A stretch of DNA of 64,000 nucleotides from Gymnopus androsaceus JB14 (taxonomy: Eukaryota > Basidiomycota > Agaricomycetes > Agaricales > Omphalotaceae), in the NCBI GenBank assembly GCA_009733575.1, contig ML769622.1, forward strand, positions 1 to 64,000, given 5' to 3'. The position numbers and the translations under genes are program-made. Of the stretch, positions 54,233 through 64,000 are shown piece by piece. The number at the start of each line of letters is the position of its first letter. Position 1 is the first letter of the stretch. The notes under the pieces are model-generated. The model was not told where the DNA came from. It worked only from the letters and a program-made list of their open reading frames with translations, and searched no databases.

Positions 54233-55913
54233 ATGCCACAACAGATAAACAAAACAGAAATCTCAAAAGTCAAGCTCGAGGATAAACATCTAGGCCTGAC
54301 TTGCTGGATTGAAGCCGCCAACCCCGAGTTCGAGGATTTTATGGTTCAATGGTCTGCGCTGGAAAAGAAGCCAATTAGCATTTTTACGAAAACAGTTACC
54401 CTTTCGACTACTATCGAGATTCCCCGTGAAGGTTTTCCATCGTCGGTAGGTGAGGCCAACCTGGAATCTTTCATCTTAACTAATATCACCTACAGGGCAC
54501 ATATGATCTACGCTGGGGACCAGTGCTGAATAAACCTCACAAACCCCTCCAGTTTAAGGTAATTTCGACCGATCCTGCTGGTGAAGAATGTCTCGAAGCA
54601 GAAACTTGGGCCCAGAAACTTACCCAATCTTTTTCTGCTCGAGAGTGGCGCAAAAACAAGGACCGGGAACTATTCCGACCGCATTGTATGTGCTCTATCA
54701 AGCTTGATTGACTCTCCAGGCTGATTTTCCTCATTTATAGCCATTTCAACAGTTCCCAATAATATGGGCTCCATAAGAATCGAGGTCAGAATTGTTGAAG
54801 TACAGAGACAAAGAAGTGGGATTTTCACATTGGGAACTGAACCTGAAGATGCTTGGCTTGTTTTCGAACTCAAATTCGTTTATAAAGATTCCGGTGGGTG
54901 GGATTCACTATGCACTGGCAGTATATCAATGATAAAGGTCTCTCCTTATAGATCCTATCGCTTCATCATTGCGTCGTGGAAATCGTAAGAGGAAACGGGC
55001 CGCAGAACTATCTCAATCTCCGGAGTCAAATGAAAGGCCTGCACATACATCCCGCAAAAGATTGACTCAAACGTGCCGTGTCTCTGTTGCTGACACAGAG
55101 AGCGAAAATGAATTTGATGGTACTAATGTGAAACTTGAAGGTACGCCATAAGCAGCCTATGCCTCGATTGGACACCCCACTGAACAACTTCAAGGTGAAC
55201 CTGAACATTTGGATGGTTTAGTTGGTGGTCTTGACCAACAGCCACCTTCACGACAATCTGCTGGCCCTTCATCTACTGCAGGCACGGCGCATGGTACATC
55301 CCACCAAGTGGTTGGTAGCACCCCCAGAAATCGCCCTTTTCCTTCTGTTCCTACTCCAGGGCCGTCGGATAGAGAGCACTCCGAGTTAGCCCCCGGACTC
55401 GTCGCTACTACAAGTCAGCTTAGTAGACAACCTTCAACCGATGTCGCCAAGCATGATAGTACCAATCATGCCGTGGCAAGTAGTTCATCTACTGCAGGTT
55501 CGTCCAGAGCTGTGCATACTCTGACTTTGACAGGCCATGAAGCAGTCTCCGGACCATCAGTTGACAAACCTCCGACGGCCCGTGAGCTTGAGGTGAGTTC
55601 GTTAATAATTCTACTGGGGTGCATATTCAAAGCCGTCCGTGCCTATTCTGATACATACAGGAACGGCTTCGACAGCTCAAGGACAGAAGTAAAGCTTTGG
55701 ATGCAGAGTTTGCCGAAAAAGAAGAAGACGTCAGTTTCATATCATTATTATTTATTATTTTGAAAGACTTATTAACTCCTGCATTTTCCCGCTATCTCTC
55801 ATATCCCACTACATTTCACATAGCGTCGAAGGAAACTCGAAATCGAGGTCGCTAAATATGAGCAAGAAGTGAAGGAAAAAGAGCAACGAAATAAATCTAT
55901 GGAAGAATTTTAA
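54233..55913 (+). pseudogene. Gene A, copy 1: nuclear-looking protein, promoter replaced by DIRS and one nonsense codon
   Basis: The exon layout equals that of gene A copy 2. It starts MPQQINKTEISKVK just 10 bp from the DIRS A1 repeat, where copy 2 has MGLLQQINQTGISQIK, so the insertion cut at the 5' end of the gene. The frame is open until TAA at 55149-55151 (EGTP*), where copy 2 reads CAA (EGTPQAAYAS). Downstream sequence still matches copy 2 to the end at 55913 (KSMEEF*). The lost part includes the C-terminal coiled coil. Whether a shortened protein of about 280 aa is made cannot be told from sequence. Confidence 0.7.
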
Positions 55914-56355
55914 ATCAGTGATAGTATGTACATATATCATGTTATTGTGACCTGGATTTTGTATATAGACTTGAGAGATCGGTATCTCCGGAATAGTAGT
56001 AACTGAACTTGCATTGTCTTTTTTTGTGTGGGTCTCATTTTTCTACATCGTGACTCCGACATGACACTCAAAAAAATCCGATTCGGTGCATGTACATAAA
56101 GTGACAGCCTCGGACACTTCACTTCTGAAGAACACATCATCCGAGAACACCTATAGCGGTTGCCCAAAATTCGGATGAAGAGAGTTACGGCGCGTGACAT
56201 AACGCGTTTCATCTAGTCTAAGTTTCATCCGGGCAAGCATTAACGCACAACGCATAATTTGCTTTAAATTGAAAATTTGAAAGTGATAAGCTTCCACTGG
56301 ATGTTACCTACAGCAATTTACATTTTACAATGAATACAGCATCTTGAAACATACT

Positions 56356-57836
56356 TTACAACAGACTATCGCAGTCAGGACAGACCCACTTCTTCTTGAT
56401 TGCTGTTGACCATTCAAAGCAATTCACCAGTTGCATTTCATGGGTAGTCCAGAATCTCTCAAGGAGATCATGGAGATCAGGGTCATCAACCGAAGCAGGA
56501 TAAGCAGGTAAGGAATGAACATAAGCATTCCCAACAGATAGCCACTGTGCATGGCACTGGATAGGTTGATCTGCAGGTTGGGGAAATATGTGTGTTATCC
56601 ACCGCTGGCCACGGATTATTGGTGCACGTTGAAATTGGTATATGTCTGGCAAGATACCTAGTAACTAAGCTCTAGGTACAGGGCTGACTTGATGCCTAGG
56701 CAGCCTAGCTCCTAGGTTACCTAGGACTACCTCAGCTGCCTGAGTTCCCCAGGTTCTCCAGTTTCCTCAGGTTTTCTCAGTTCTCAGTTTCTCAGTTTCT
56801 CAGGTGACTCAGTGTCAAATCACCCCTAATCCTAGTCATCCTAAAGGAACCTAGCAACCTAGTGTCTTTGAGTTACCTTGAGGTTAACTTCAGGCCATCC
56901 AAGGCCCAAACAGTTTTCCTGATGTCGGTGTTGTCAATCCCGTTGGTTTGGCAGTCAATAGTGTTTTGATCTTCTTGAAGACATTCGACATGATGCCATG
57001 CATCGCAAGCATTGCAATACAGTTGCTGATCTTTCTCTGGATGGTAATAGCACCCAGAAGTGGGCAAGTACCAATCATACAGCAGTGCCACATCTGTAGG
57101 GTTGTTATCATTGTCGTATGTGAGCTGGCTTCGTGTAAACCATCCCAAGGTGGGAATCCAGGTGTCCTGAAGATTATTCTGGAACTTTTGAACCTTTGCA
57201 AGGCCTTGAATAAGGATCAAGGATAGGTAGGTATAAAAAATAATTGGTAGGAAGAAACCGCCACACTCACCCAGCACTGTATCACTGCTTACAACTGTTT
57301 TAAAGTTTGTTTTACAAAGCTCTCGCCTGCAAACAAACCTGCGCTGATAATTCTCAAGGCCTTCGATGGCTTGCTGGGATGTATTGCCAGCCTTTAAGCT
57401 TGAATTTCAATGAGTCATGATAACCATATTACTCCTTGACCTAACTTACAGTTCGAGATACCTTTGAACTTCCTTAGCACCGACATACCAGTTCAATTGT
57501 ACCAGTTTGTCTTCCGAGGAAGATTCGGACCTCTCCTTGATCCCCAGGACCTCGCCGATCCAGACAACATCCGCAGCTTCATATTGATCTTTCCTTGCCT
57601 TAATGGCTTTCTTGTAGTCAGAGTTTGTCACAAAAATACTGAAGAGGTCAATTACATAGAACACGACTGAGAAATTGGGATACAACGTACATGGAACCTA
57701 TGTGGATTTCCTCCGTGACAATGGTTTCACGACCCTCACACTCTTCCTCAAAATCTTTTGTGAACATTGATATTGCTTTAGTAGCTCGTGAGAACTGTCT
57801 CTCGAGACTTCTATTGGAATGTGGAAAAGAGGGCAT
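56356..57836 (-). pseudogene. Gene B, copy 1: BAH plus PHD-like protein, interrupted by an insertion
   Basis: The ATG at 57836 opens MPSFPHSNRSLERQFSRATK. The next exons give a BAH-like domain (VTNSDYKKAIKARKDQ, ADVVWIGEVLGIKE, LVQLNWYVGAKEVQRY). After further introns comes TLGWFTRSQLTYDNDNNP, DVALLYDWYLPTSG and a PHD-like zinc cluster GCYYHPEKDQQLYCNACDAW, HHVECLQED. A segment of about 230 bp (56655-56885), rich in CCTAGGTA and CTCAG repeats and absent from copy 2, replaces the coding link before FQRAPIIRGQRWITHIF. The final part ends KKKWVCPDCDSLL. BAH and PHD modules read chromatin, so a nuclear role is likely. The insertion probably disrupts this copy, though it keeps the metal-binding Cys residues that copy 2 has lost. 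Confidence 0.65.
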
Positions 57837-58199
57837 GATAGGGCGGCAGCCTGACTCGAGGATGCAAAAAGTTCAAGTTCAAGTAGTAAGCGCACGTCAA
57901 AAGTTCTACACGCGCTTACTACTTTTGACAGGGCCAGGCCAACTCCGAGATTTGGGCTCCTCCATGCTCATAATATTTCACAGTGACATCCAAGCGTTAG
58001 GAATACGTACGTTAGGAGTGAGCCCTCAAGATGCTCTCCCTCCGCTAGCGTTACCCTACATATGCAACGCAGAACATCCTCATCGCGATGTTAAGTGGTA
58101 CTTTGACTATTCTTCTTCAATCTTATCCATGTTAGATCAACGATCTACTATCTACGGAACATCGGTAATTTTCTTTTTTTTCGAGGCGGCCGCTGAAAA

Positions 58200-58880
58200 C
58201 TGAGGTCCCTCTGTTGGCATCTACACTATCTCATTGAATACATTAAATCGGAGAGCATCTTCTTTCCAGGAACCGCTGTATAGCCTCAATTCGTTATCAT
58301 CGCGGTTAGAACTTCCGTACCATCTCCATTTCCTCTCACTACTGAAGGATACAACTGTTGTTACTGTTCGACGTTGGATTCTCATCCAATCCAAAAAATA
58401 TAGCTACTGCATAGTCTCAACATAGTCTCGTAGTCCTCCGTACCGATGTTCCTTTGGATTTCGGCTGCCATTAAATTGCAACTTGACTTCAGCAAGTATC
58501 TATCGCTATCACTACTTACCACGCCCGCGGATGCGCGACGATTGATTTCCCACGGCCGTGAAATGGACGACGTGGATATAGACGGCTTTTTCTCAAGTTC
58601 ACGTCCTTTTTATTCCCTGCCGCCTTCAAATCCTGCTCCACCTCCTCGAAGCGATTCTTGAATTGACCCTTAAGGTTGTCCCACATTTTGGGGTCATGTT
58701 TTAGGAAAGAAAGATAGTTGGCATTTCAGCAAACAGCCGTGCCATGCAACTTTCCACTCGTGACTTTTCATCGCCCAATCACTTATCGTCCACATCATGC
58801 TCCATAAAAGCTAACATGTTTTCGTGTAAACGAAGCTCGGTTTCGGTGGCTTTTTGAAATTCCTTGAACGAGACTGGACG
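58200..58880. other. Spacer between the two copies of the tandem duplication
   Basis: It separates the end of copy 1 (sequence matching 63.65-63.95 kb) from the start of copy 2. Short ORFs are present without recognisable features. Confidence 0.5.
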
Positions 58881-59876
58881 TATATCTGCAGTATCTGCCT
58901 GCAGTGTTCCAGAAGGAGGACTGCGCGTCTAGAGGCTGATACGAAGAAGGTTCAGAATCCGATGGTTGCTGAGACTGCTGCCAAGAAGGCAAAGGCTGGG
59001 TCTGCGCCTGCGCCTGGTACTGACTGGGAGCAGCGTATGGCAAAGCAGCGATGATATCAGCGGCAGCAGCATGAACCTGGGAAGTGGCGGCGTGGGCTTG
59101 AGAGGCAGCACTGAACAGACGATGTGCGGCTGGATAACATGCAGGACCAACTTGTACTACTAAGTTTATCATCTCGAAAACACCATGTATTGAAGCCATA
59201 TCCGGCGCGAAAGTAGCACTTTGATATGATTGGGCAGTGCTAAGTCCGACGCGTCCTGGGTTCCACCATGGACTCGCCTGGGATCCTAGTGCCGAGGGGC
59301 CATTAAAAACATTCTCTTGAGCCGGAAAGGGTTTCTGACTGGTATTGAGGTTGGAACTGGGAATGGAATCGATGCTGCTCCTGCATGACGTTCGAATAGC
59401 AGTTATTACTGTACGTCGTCGGGAATGATGATGCGAATGGCGGAGCGAATTGCTGCTGCTGCTGCCTCTGTCGGCGCAGCTGTTCTTCTTCCTCCTCCCT
59501 CTTCCGCTGCTGGGATGCCTCGAAATCCTTCAAACGGGTCTCAAAGAAAGTTAGAGGGTCTGACGAAGCGGACTGTGACTGCGTCTGTATCCAGGAGCTT
59601 CCGAATGTAGAAGCTGGGATATGGGGAGGAGCGTTTAGTCTAGTAGGGACATCTACTTCGACACGCTGCAAGTGAATAGGGGCAGGCTGGGAGCGGGAGG
59701 ATGTGGAAGCGAAGGCGGCGGAAGAAGAAGCCTGGTTTTGCGACCAAGGGTTCACCTTGGCAAAAGCTGCGAAATCTCCTCCGGACGAAGAGGAACTAAT
59801 TTGACCAACAATTAAGTTTCATAAGAGCAAATATAGGGAAGCTCACACACCCATTGTCTTATGCAAAGAAAGACAT
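58880..59876 (-). pseudogene. Gene C, copy 2: 3'-truncated
   Basis: It starts at an ATG at 59876 (MSFFA), splices to the Ser-Gly exon and NPWSQNQASS, and matches copy 1 closely through the charged helix, the Gln run (shorter by three codons) and the Ala-rich region to SDSEPSS. It differs by small in-frame indels and by a one-base change near 59330 that shifts the frame after QYQSE. The match ends about 58890, inside what is an intron in copy 1, so the last two exons are missing. This is the left breakpoint of the duplicated unit. Confidence 0.75.
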
Positions 59877-60325
59877 AGCGATATTCTTCCAAAAGTATTA
59901 TTAGTCGACTTGGCTTCGTTCGAGGAGACAAACGTTCAGGGCTTGTCGTCACGAAAGCGGGGGAAGAATTAGAAGGAAGTGAACCATTATGCGACCTCAA
60001 TATAAGGCGACTGATTCGCTTTGACATGGCTGAAATCCCATAGTTCTTAGCCGAGCTGCTTTGACCACAGATGGACCTCTGACGCAGATTATTATTGTTC
60101 TAGAGAGTAAATAGGTTACTAGAGTACTTGGATGAAGTTGGTTAGTAGAGCGCACCACATCTGAACCGTTTTAAGCACATTTTGCGAATTATTCCTTCGT
60201 TCAAGCAGGAAATCGGTTAGTTTGGCGAGATTGATAAGAATCACGTCTCTGCTTTGACCGACATTTTGGACAGACAGCCAACTGGATCCACGTGCAGTTT
60301 GGTTCGTCTTAGATCTCATGCTCTA

Positions 60326-61969
60326 ATGGGACTGCTCCAACAAATCAACCAAACAGGAATTTCACAAATCAAGGTCGAAGATCGAAATCTAGGGCTGGCT
60401 TGCTGGATTGAAGCCGACAACTCCAATTCCGAGGATTCCATAGTCCAATGGTCTAAACCCCAACGGACTAAGCCTATGCTCACAAATACGCTTACCCATT
60501 CAACGACTATCAAAATTCCCCGTGAGGGTCTTCCATCGCTGGTGAGTGACAAGTTTGAATCTTTCATCTCAACTAATACCACTTACAGGGCACATATGAT
60601 CTATGCTGGGGACCGGTGTTGAATAAACGTCACAAATCCCTCTTGTTTAGGGTAATTTCAACCGATCCCATGGGAGAAGAGTGTCTAGAAGCAGAAACTT
60701 GGGCCGAGCGACTTACCCAGTCTTTTTCTGCTCGAGAGTGGCGCAAAGACAAGGACCGGCAACTATTCCGACCGCATTGTATGTGCTCTATCAAGCTTGA
60801 TTGACTCTGCAAATTGAGTTTCCCTCATCTTTACAGCTACCTCAAGCATCAGACTCGAGGTCAGAATCGTTGAAGGGCAGGGACAAAGCAATGGGGTTTT
60901 CACGCTGGGGGCTGATGGTGAAGAAGTCAATCCTTTGCTTGTTTTCGAAATCAAATTCGTTTATAACGATTCCGGTGTGTGGGATTCACTATAACTGGCG
61001 GTATTTTGATAATGAAAATCTCTCCTCATAGATCCCATCGCTTCATCATCATCCCACCGTGGAAACAAGAGAAAACGCGTTGTAGAACCCCAATCCCCAG
61101 ATTCCGATGAAAGGCCTACAGTCTATCCACGATATGATTTCAGACGGCCGCGAACAGCACCAAGCTCAGTGGAGTCGCAGGTGGAGCTGGACGACGAAAT
61201 ATTTGCTACTGCATCCCGCAAAGAATTACCGCAAACACGCCGCAACTCTGTTGCTGACACAGAGTCTGAGAACGAAGATGAGCTCGATGGTGCCAATTTG
61301 AAACCTGAAGGTACACCACAAGCAGCCTATGCCTCGATTGGACATCCCATTGAGCACCTTCAAGGTGAACCTGAAAGTTTGGATGGTCTAGCGAGTGGTC
61401 TTGACCAACAGCCACATTCCCGACAACCATCCAATGTTGCTGGCCCTTCATCTACTGCAGGCGCGGCGCATGATGCATTCCACCAAGTGGTTCACAGTAC
61501 CCCCAGGAATTCACATCCTTTTTCTTCTGTTCCTACTCCTACTCCAGGGCCATCAAGAGTTGTGCATACTCCGACTCAGACAGCCCATGAAACAGTTTGC
61601 ACTAATGTCTCCGGACCACCAGTCCACAAGCCCTCGATGGGTGAGCTTGAGGTGAGTTTGGTTGATATCTCCAATGTGGCTTGTACTCAGGGTTGTCCGT
61701 GCTTTTTTCTATACATACAGGAACGGCTTCGACAGCTCAAGGAGAGAAGTAAAGATTTGGATGCAGAGTTTGCCAAAAAACTTGAAGACGTCAGTTTCAT
61801 ATCATTATTATTATTTTGAGACACTTATTAACTCCAGCATTTTCTCGTTATCTCTCATATCCCATTACATTTCACATAGCATCGAAGGAAACTCGAAATC
61901 GAGGTCGCCAAACATGAACAAGAAGTGAAGGAAAAAGAGCAACGAAATAAATCTATGGAAGAATTTTAA
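60326..61969 (+). CDS. Gene A, copy 2: nuclear-looking protein of unknown function, intact
   Basis: Seven exons join without a stop from ATG 60326 (MGLLQQINQTGISQIK) to TAA 61969. The N-terminal half is a compact domain I cannot name: LGLACWIEADN, GTYDLCWGPVLNKRH, LTQSFSAREWRKDKDRQ, SIRLEVRIVEGQGQSNGVF, LLVFEIKFVYND. The middle holds a basic NLS-like RGNKRKR followed by an acidic Ser-rich stretch (ADTESENEDELDG). Then comes a long Pro/Ser/Thr-rich linker and a C-terminal coiled coil (ERLRQLKERSKDLDAEFAKK, RRKLEIEVAKHEQEVKEKEQ). Composition suggests a nuclear scaffold or regulator. It diverges from the truncated C copy and converges on gene B. It is the only fully open copy of A here. Confidence 0.7.
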
Positions 61970-62414
61970 ATCAGTGATAGTATGTATATGTCATGTTATT
62001 TCTCAATGTGACTTGGATTTTGTACATAGACCTTCGAGATCAGTATCTTCAGAATAGTCTCATTTTTCTGCATCGCAATTCCAATATGATATTCGAAACG
62101 AGCTGTTCTTAACTTGTCAGGAATAACTGGAAGATGTTATAGAAAGAATTCGGTGCATGCATAAACCGACGAAGACCTTCACTTCTCAGAGACACGTCAT
62201 CAGAGAACGCCTGTAAACGGTTGGCTAAGACAGTAAGACTCAGATGAAGAGTGTTACGGCGCGTGACATAACATATTTCATCAACGCACTTGCTTTGAAT
62301 CAAAAAATTGAAGGTGATAAGCTTTCACTGGATGTTATCTACAGTACTTTACATTTTACAACAAATACAGCATACGCAAAGCATCAAACAACAGCAAAAC
62401 AGGAGACTCGATAA

Positions 62415-63649
62415 TTACAACAGACCATTGCAGCCAGGACAAACCCACTTCTTTTTAATTGCCGTTGACCATTCAAAACAGTTCACCAACTGCGCTTCAC
62501 GGGTGGTCCAGATTTGTCCAAAGAGATCATTGACGGCAGGATCATCGACCGAAGCAGGATAACCAGGTAGGGAATGAAGATAAGCATTCCCAACAGACAA
62601 CCATGCACGGAGACGGAAGTCGGTGGGCTGCTCTGAAGGCCGAGGAAATATATGTTTTATCCATTGTTGGCCACGGATTATCGGTGCACGGTGGAATTGG
62701 ATGCTGCGATCTGCGTCAGGAATGGCATCGAAACCAATGCGAACCAGATCGGTGTCGCTATTCCCGTCAATCTGGCGATCAATAGTATTTGGATCTTCTT
62801 GAAGATTTTCAACATGCAACCATTCATCGCAACTATTGCAATGTATTTGCCAATTGTTCTCTGGGTGGTAATATCGTCCAGAAGCAGGCAAGTTCCAATT
62901 ATACAGCAATGCCACGTCTATAGGGTTATTATTGTCATCGTACGTGAGCTGACTGCGTACAAACCATCCCAAGGTGGGAAACCACTTGTCCTCAAGATTA
63001 TTTCGGAAAGGTTCGACCTTTGCTAGATCTTGAACAAGGATCAAGGATAAGTAAATACAAAAATGATCGGGCAGAAGAACCCGTCAAACATACCAAGTAC
63101 TTTCTCGCCGCTTACCACAGTTCGGTAGTTTGTCTTGCAAAGTTCCCGTCTGAAGGCGAATCCGTGCAGATAATCCTCGAGACTTTTGGCCTGCTGGGAT
63201 GAAGCATTTCCGCGCCAAGACTTTAAGCTTCAAGTATGAAGTTCAACGAATAGTGAATCATAATACTTGAATTGACTTACATTTCGAGAAATCTTTCAAC
63301 TTCCCTAGCGCCAACATACTAGTCTAACTCTACCAACTCTCCCGATGAGTACGACTCCTTGATACCCTGGATTTCACCGATCCAAACAAAGTTGGCAGCG
63401 TCATCTTGATCGTCACCTGCCTCTATCGCTTTCTTGTAATCGGGATTTGTTACAAAAACACTGATAAAATCAACAACATAGAACAAGAAATTGAGATACA
63501 ACATACGTCGAACCCACACAGATTTCCTCTGCAACAATGATCTTATGACCTTCAAATTCTTCTTCAAAATCTTTCGTAAACATCGGTTTTGTTTTGGTTG
63601 CTCGTGCATATTTTCGCTCCAGACTTGGATCAGAATATGGAAAAGGCAT
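62415..63649 (-). pseudogene. Gene B, copy 2: BAH plus degenerate PHD-like protein with one nonsense codon
   Basis: The ATG at 63649 opens MPFPYSDPSLERKYARATK and the first exon splices at VGST to VFVTNPDYKKAIEAG. The BAH-like domain follows (AANFVWIGEIQGIKES). A TAG at about 63319-63321 stands where copy 1 has Trp (LVQLNWYVGA against LVELD*YVGA). The frame then continues through AREVERFLEM and later exons to TLGWFVRSQLTYDDNNNP, RYYHPENNWQIHCNSCDEWL, FHRAPIIRGQQWIKHIF and KKKWVCPGCNGLL. The PHD-like cluster has lost two Cys found in copy 1 (GRYY for GCYY, VENL for VECL). Unlike copy 1, it has no insertion before HRAPIIRG. Confidence 0.65.
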
Positions 63650-64000
63650 GACAGGACTCGAGGATGCAAAAAGTTCAAGTTCAAGTTCGAAGTGCGCGTG
63701 GCGCTTTCAATTGACGCGCGCTTACCACTTGTTAAAGCTAACGAGCTTTCCTCCATGTTCATAATATTTCCAAAGATTGGCCTTGCTGCATGCACTGAAA
63801 TCCAAGTGTTAGAATACGTGCGTTATGAAGGAGCCCTCAAGATACTCTTCCGCCGCTAGCCGCTACCCTACATATGCAACGCAGAACATCTTCATCGCGA
63901 TTTCTTATATGTAAAATCGTTCTTTTTCAATCTTACATTCGCTCTCATCTCAGGCCAGAATATTGTTTAGATCGACGCTCTACCCGCCACGGAACATCAA

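Larger units (their letters stand above)
58890..64000. repeat. Copy 2 of a tandem segmental duplication (genes C-A-B); copy 1 is 46.57-48.0 plus 54.23-58.2 kb
   Basis: Gene order, orientation, introns and intergenic sequence are shared between the two blocks, including the upstream tract CAACTGGATCCACGTGCAG (47964 and 60279) and the tail CTACATATGCAACGCAGAAC (58055 and 63867). Without the DIRS element each copy is about 5.1-5.6 kb. Copy 2 runs past the end of the window. Confidence 0.88.

Overview
The window is from the nuclear genome of a basidiomycete fungus, most likely a mushroom-forming agaricomycete. Evidence: genes cut by many 48-60 bp GT-AG introns, a KDZ transposase of the type that is abundant in Agaricomycetes, a Ngaro-like DIRS retrotransposon, a NACHT-ankyrin NLR, a Qc-SNARE and an intron-containing nuclear tRNA-Phe. 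All calls were made by eye from sequence; no database search was run.

Layout. 1-2546: decayed KDZ transposase. 2622-3560: palindromic GGGCAGCTGCCC minisatellite. 3627-4633: copia Gag remnant split by a hAT-like MITE. 5445-11165: MULE-1, a Mutator-like element with 40-bp TIRs and a 10-bp target-site duplication. 13035-19253 (minus): NACHT-ankyrin gene with about 40 ankyrin repeats in a 198-bp tandem array. 22443-22535: tRNA-Phe(GAA). 22.7-23.1 kb: F-box-like remnant. 25162-25939: secreted, GPI-anchor-like protein. 26.5-33 kb: repeat-dense zone with a tRNA-like unit, inverted motif arrays, a short relative of MULE-1 hit by a Tc1 element, two MITEs and a LINE RNase H remnant. 33.2-35.1 kb: a hypothetical protein and a Syn8-like SNARE. 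36581-42687: MULE-2 with a 9-bp target-site duplication. 42.9-45.6 kb: single-pass membrane protein and TMEM53/DUF829-like protein.

46.3 kb to the end: a tandem duplication of a three-gene module, here called C (minus, Gln-rich), A (plus, nuclear-looking) and B (minus, BAH plus PHD-like). Copy 1 was split by a 6.1-kb DIRS/Ngaro-like retrotransposon at 48143-54223. The two copies carry different lesions.

Main observation: both MULEs carry a Ulp1-like (C48) cysteine protease region directly upstream of a MULE transposase with SWIM and CCHC zinc motifs. In MULE-2 the protease region, a Ser-Pro-rich linker and the transposase lie in one spliced reading frame, broken only by TGA codons. The linker holds seven SUMO-acceptor-type Psi-K-x-E/D motifs, so a SUMO-protease-like domain sits next to candidate SUMO acceptor sites. 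Second: the ankyrin array holds a higher-order duplication of about 770 bp full of one-base deletions, which looks either like recent concerted expansion plus decay or like an unpolished assembly.
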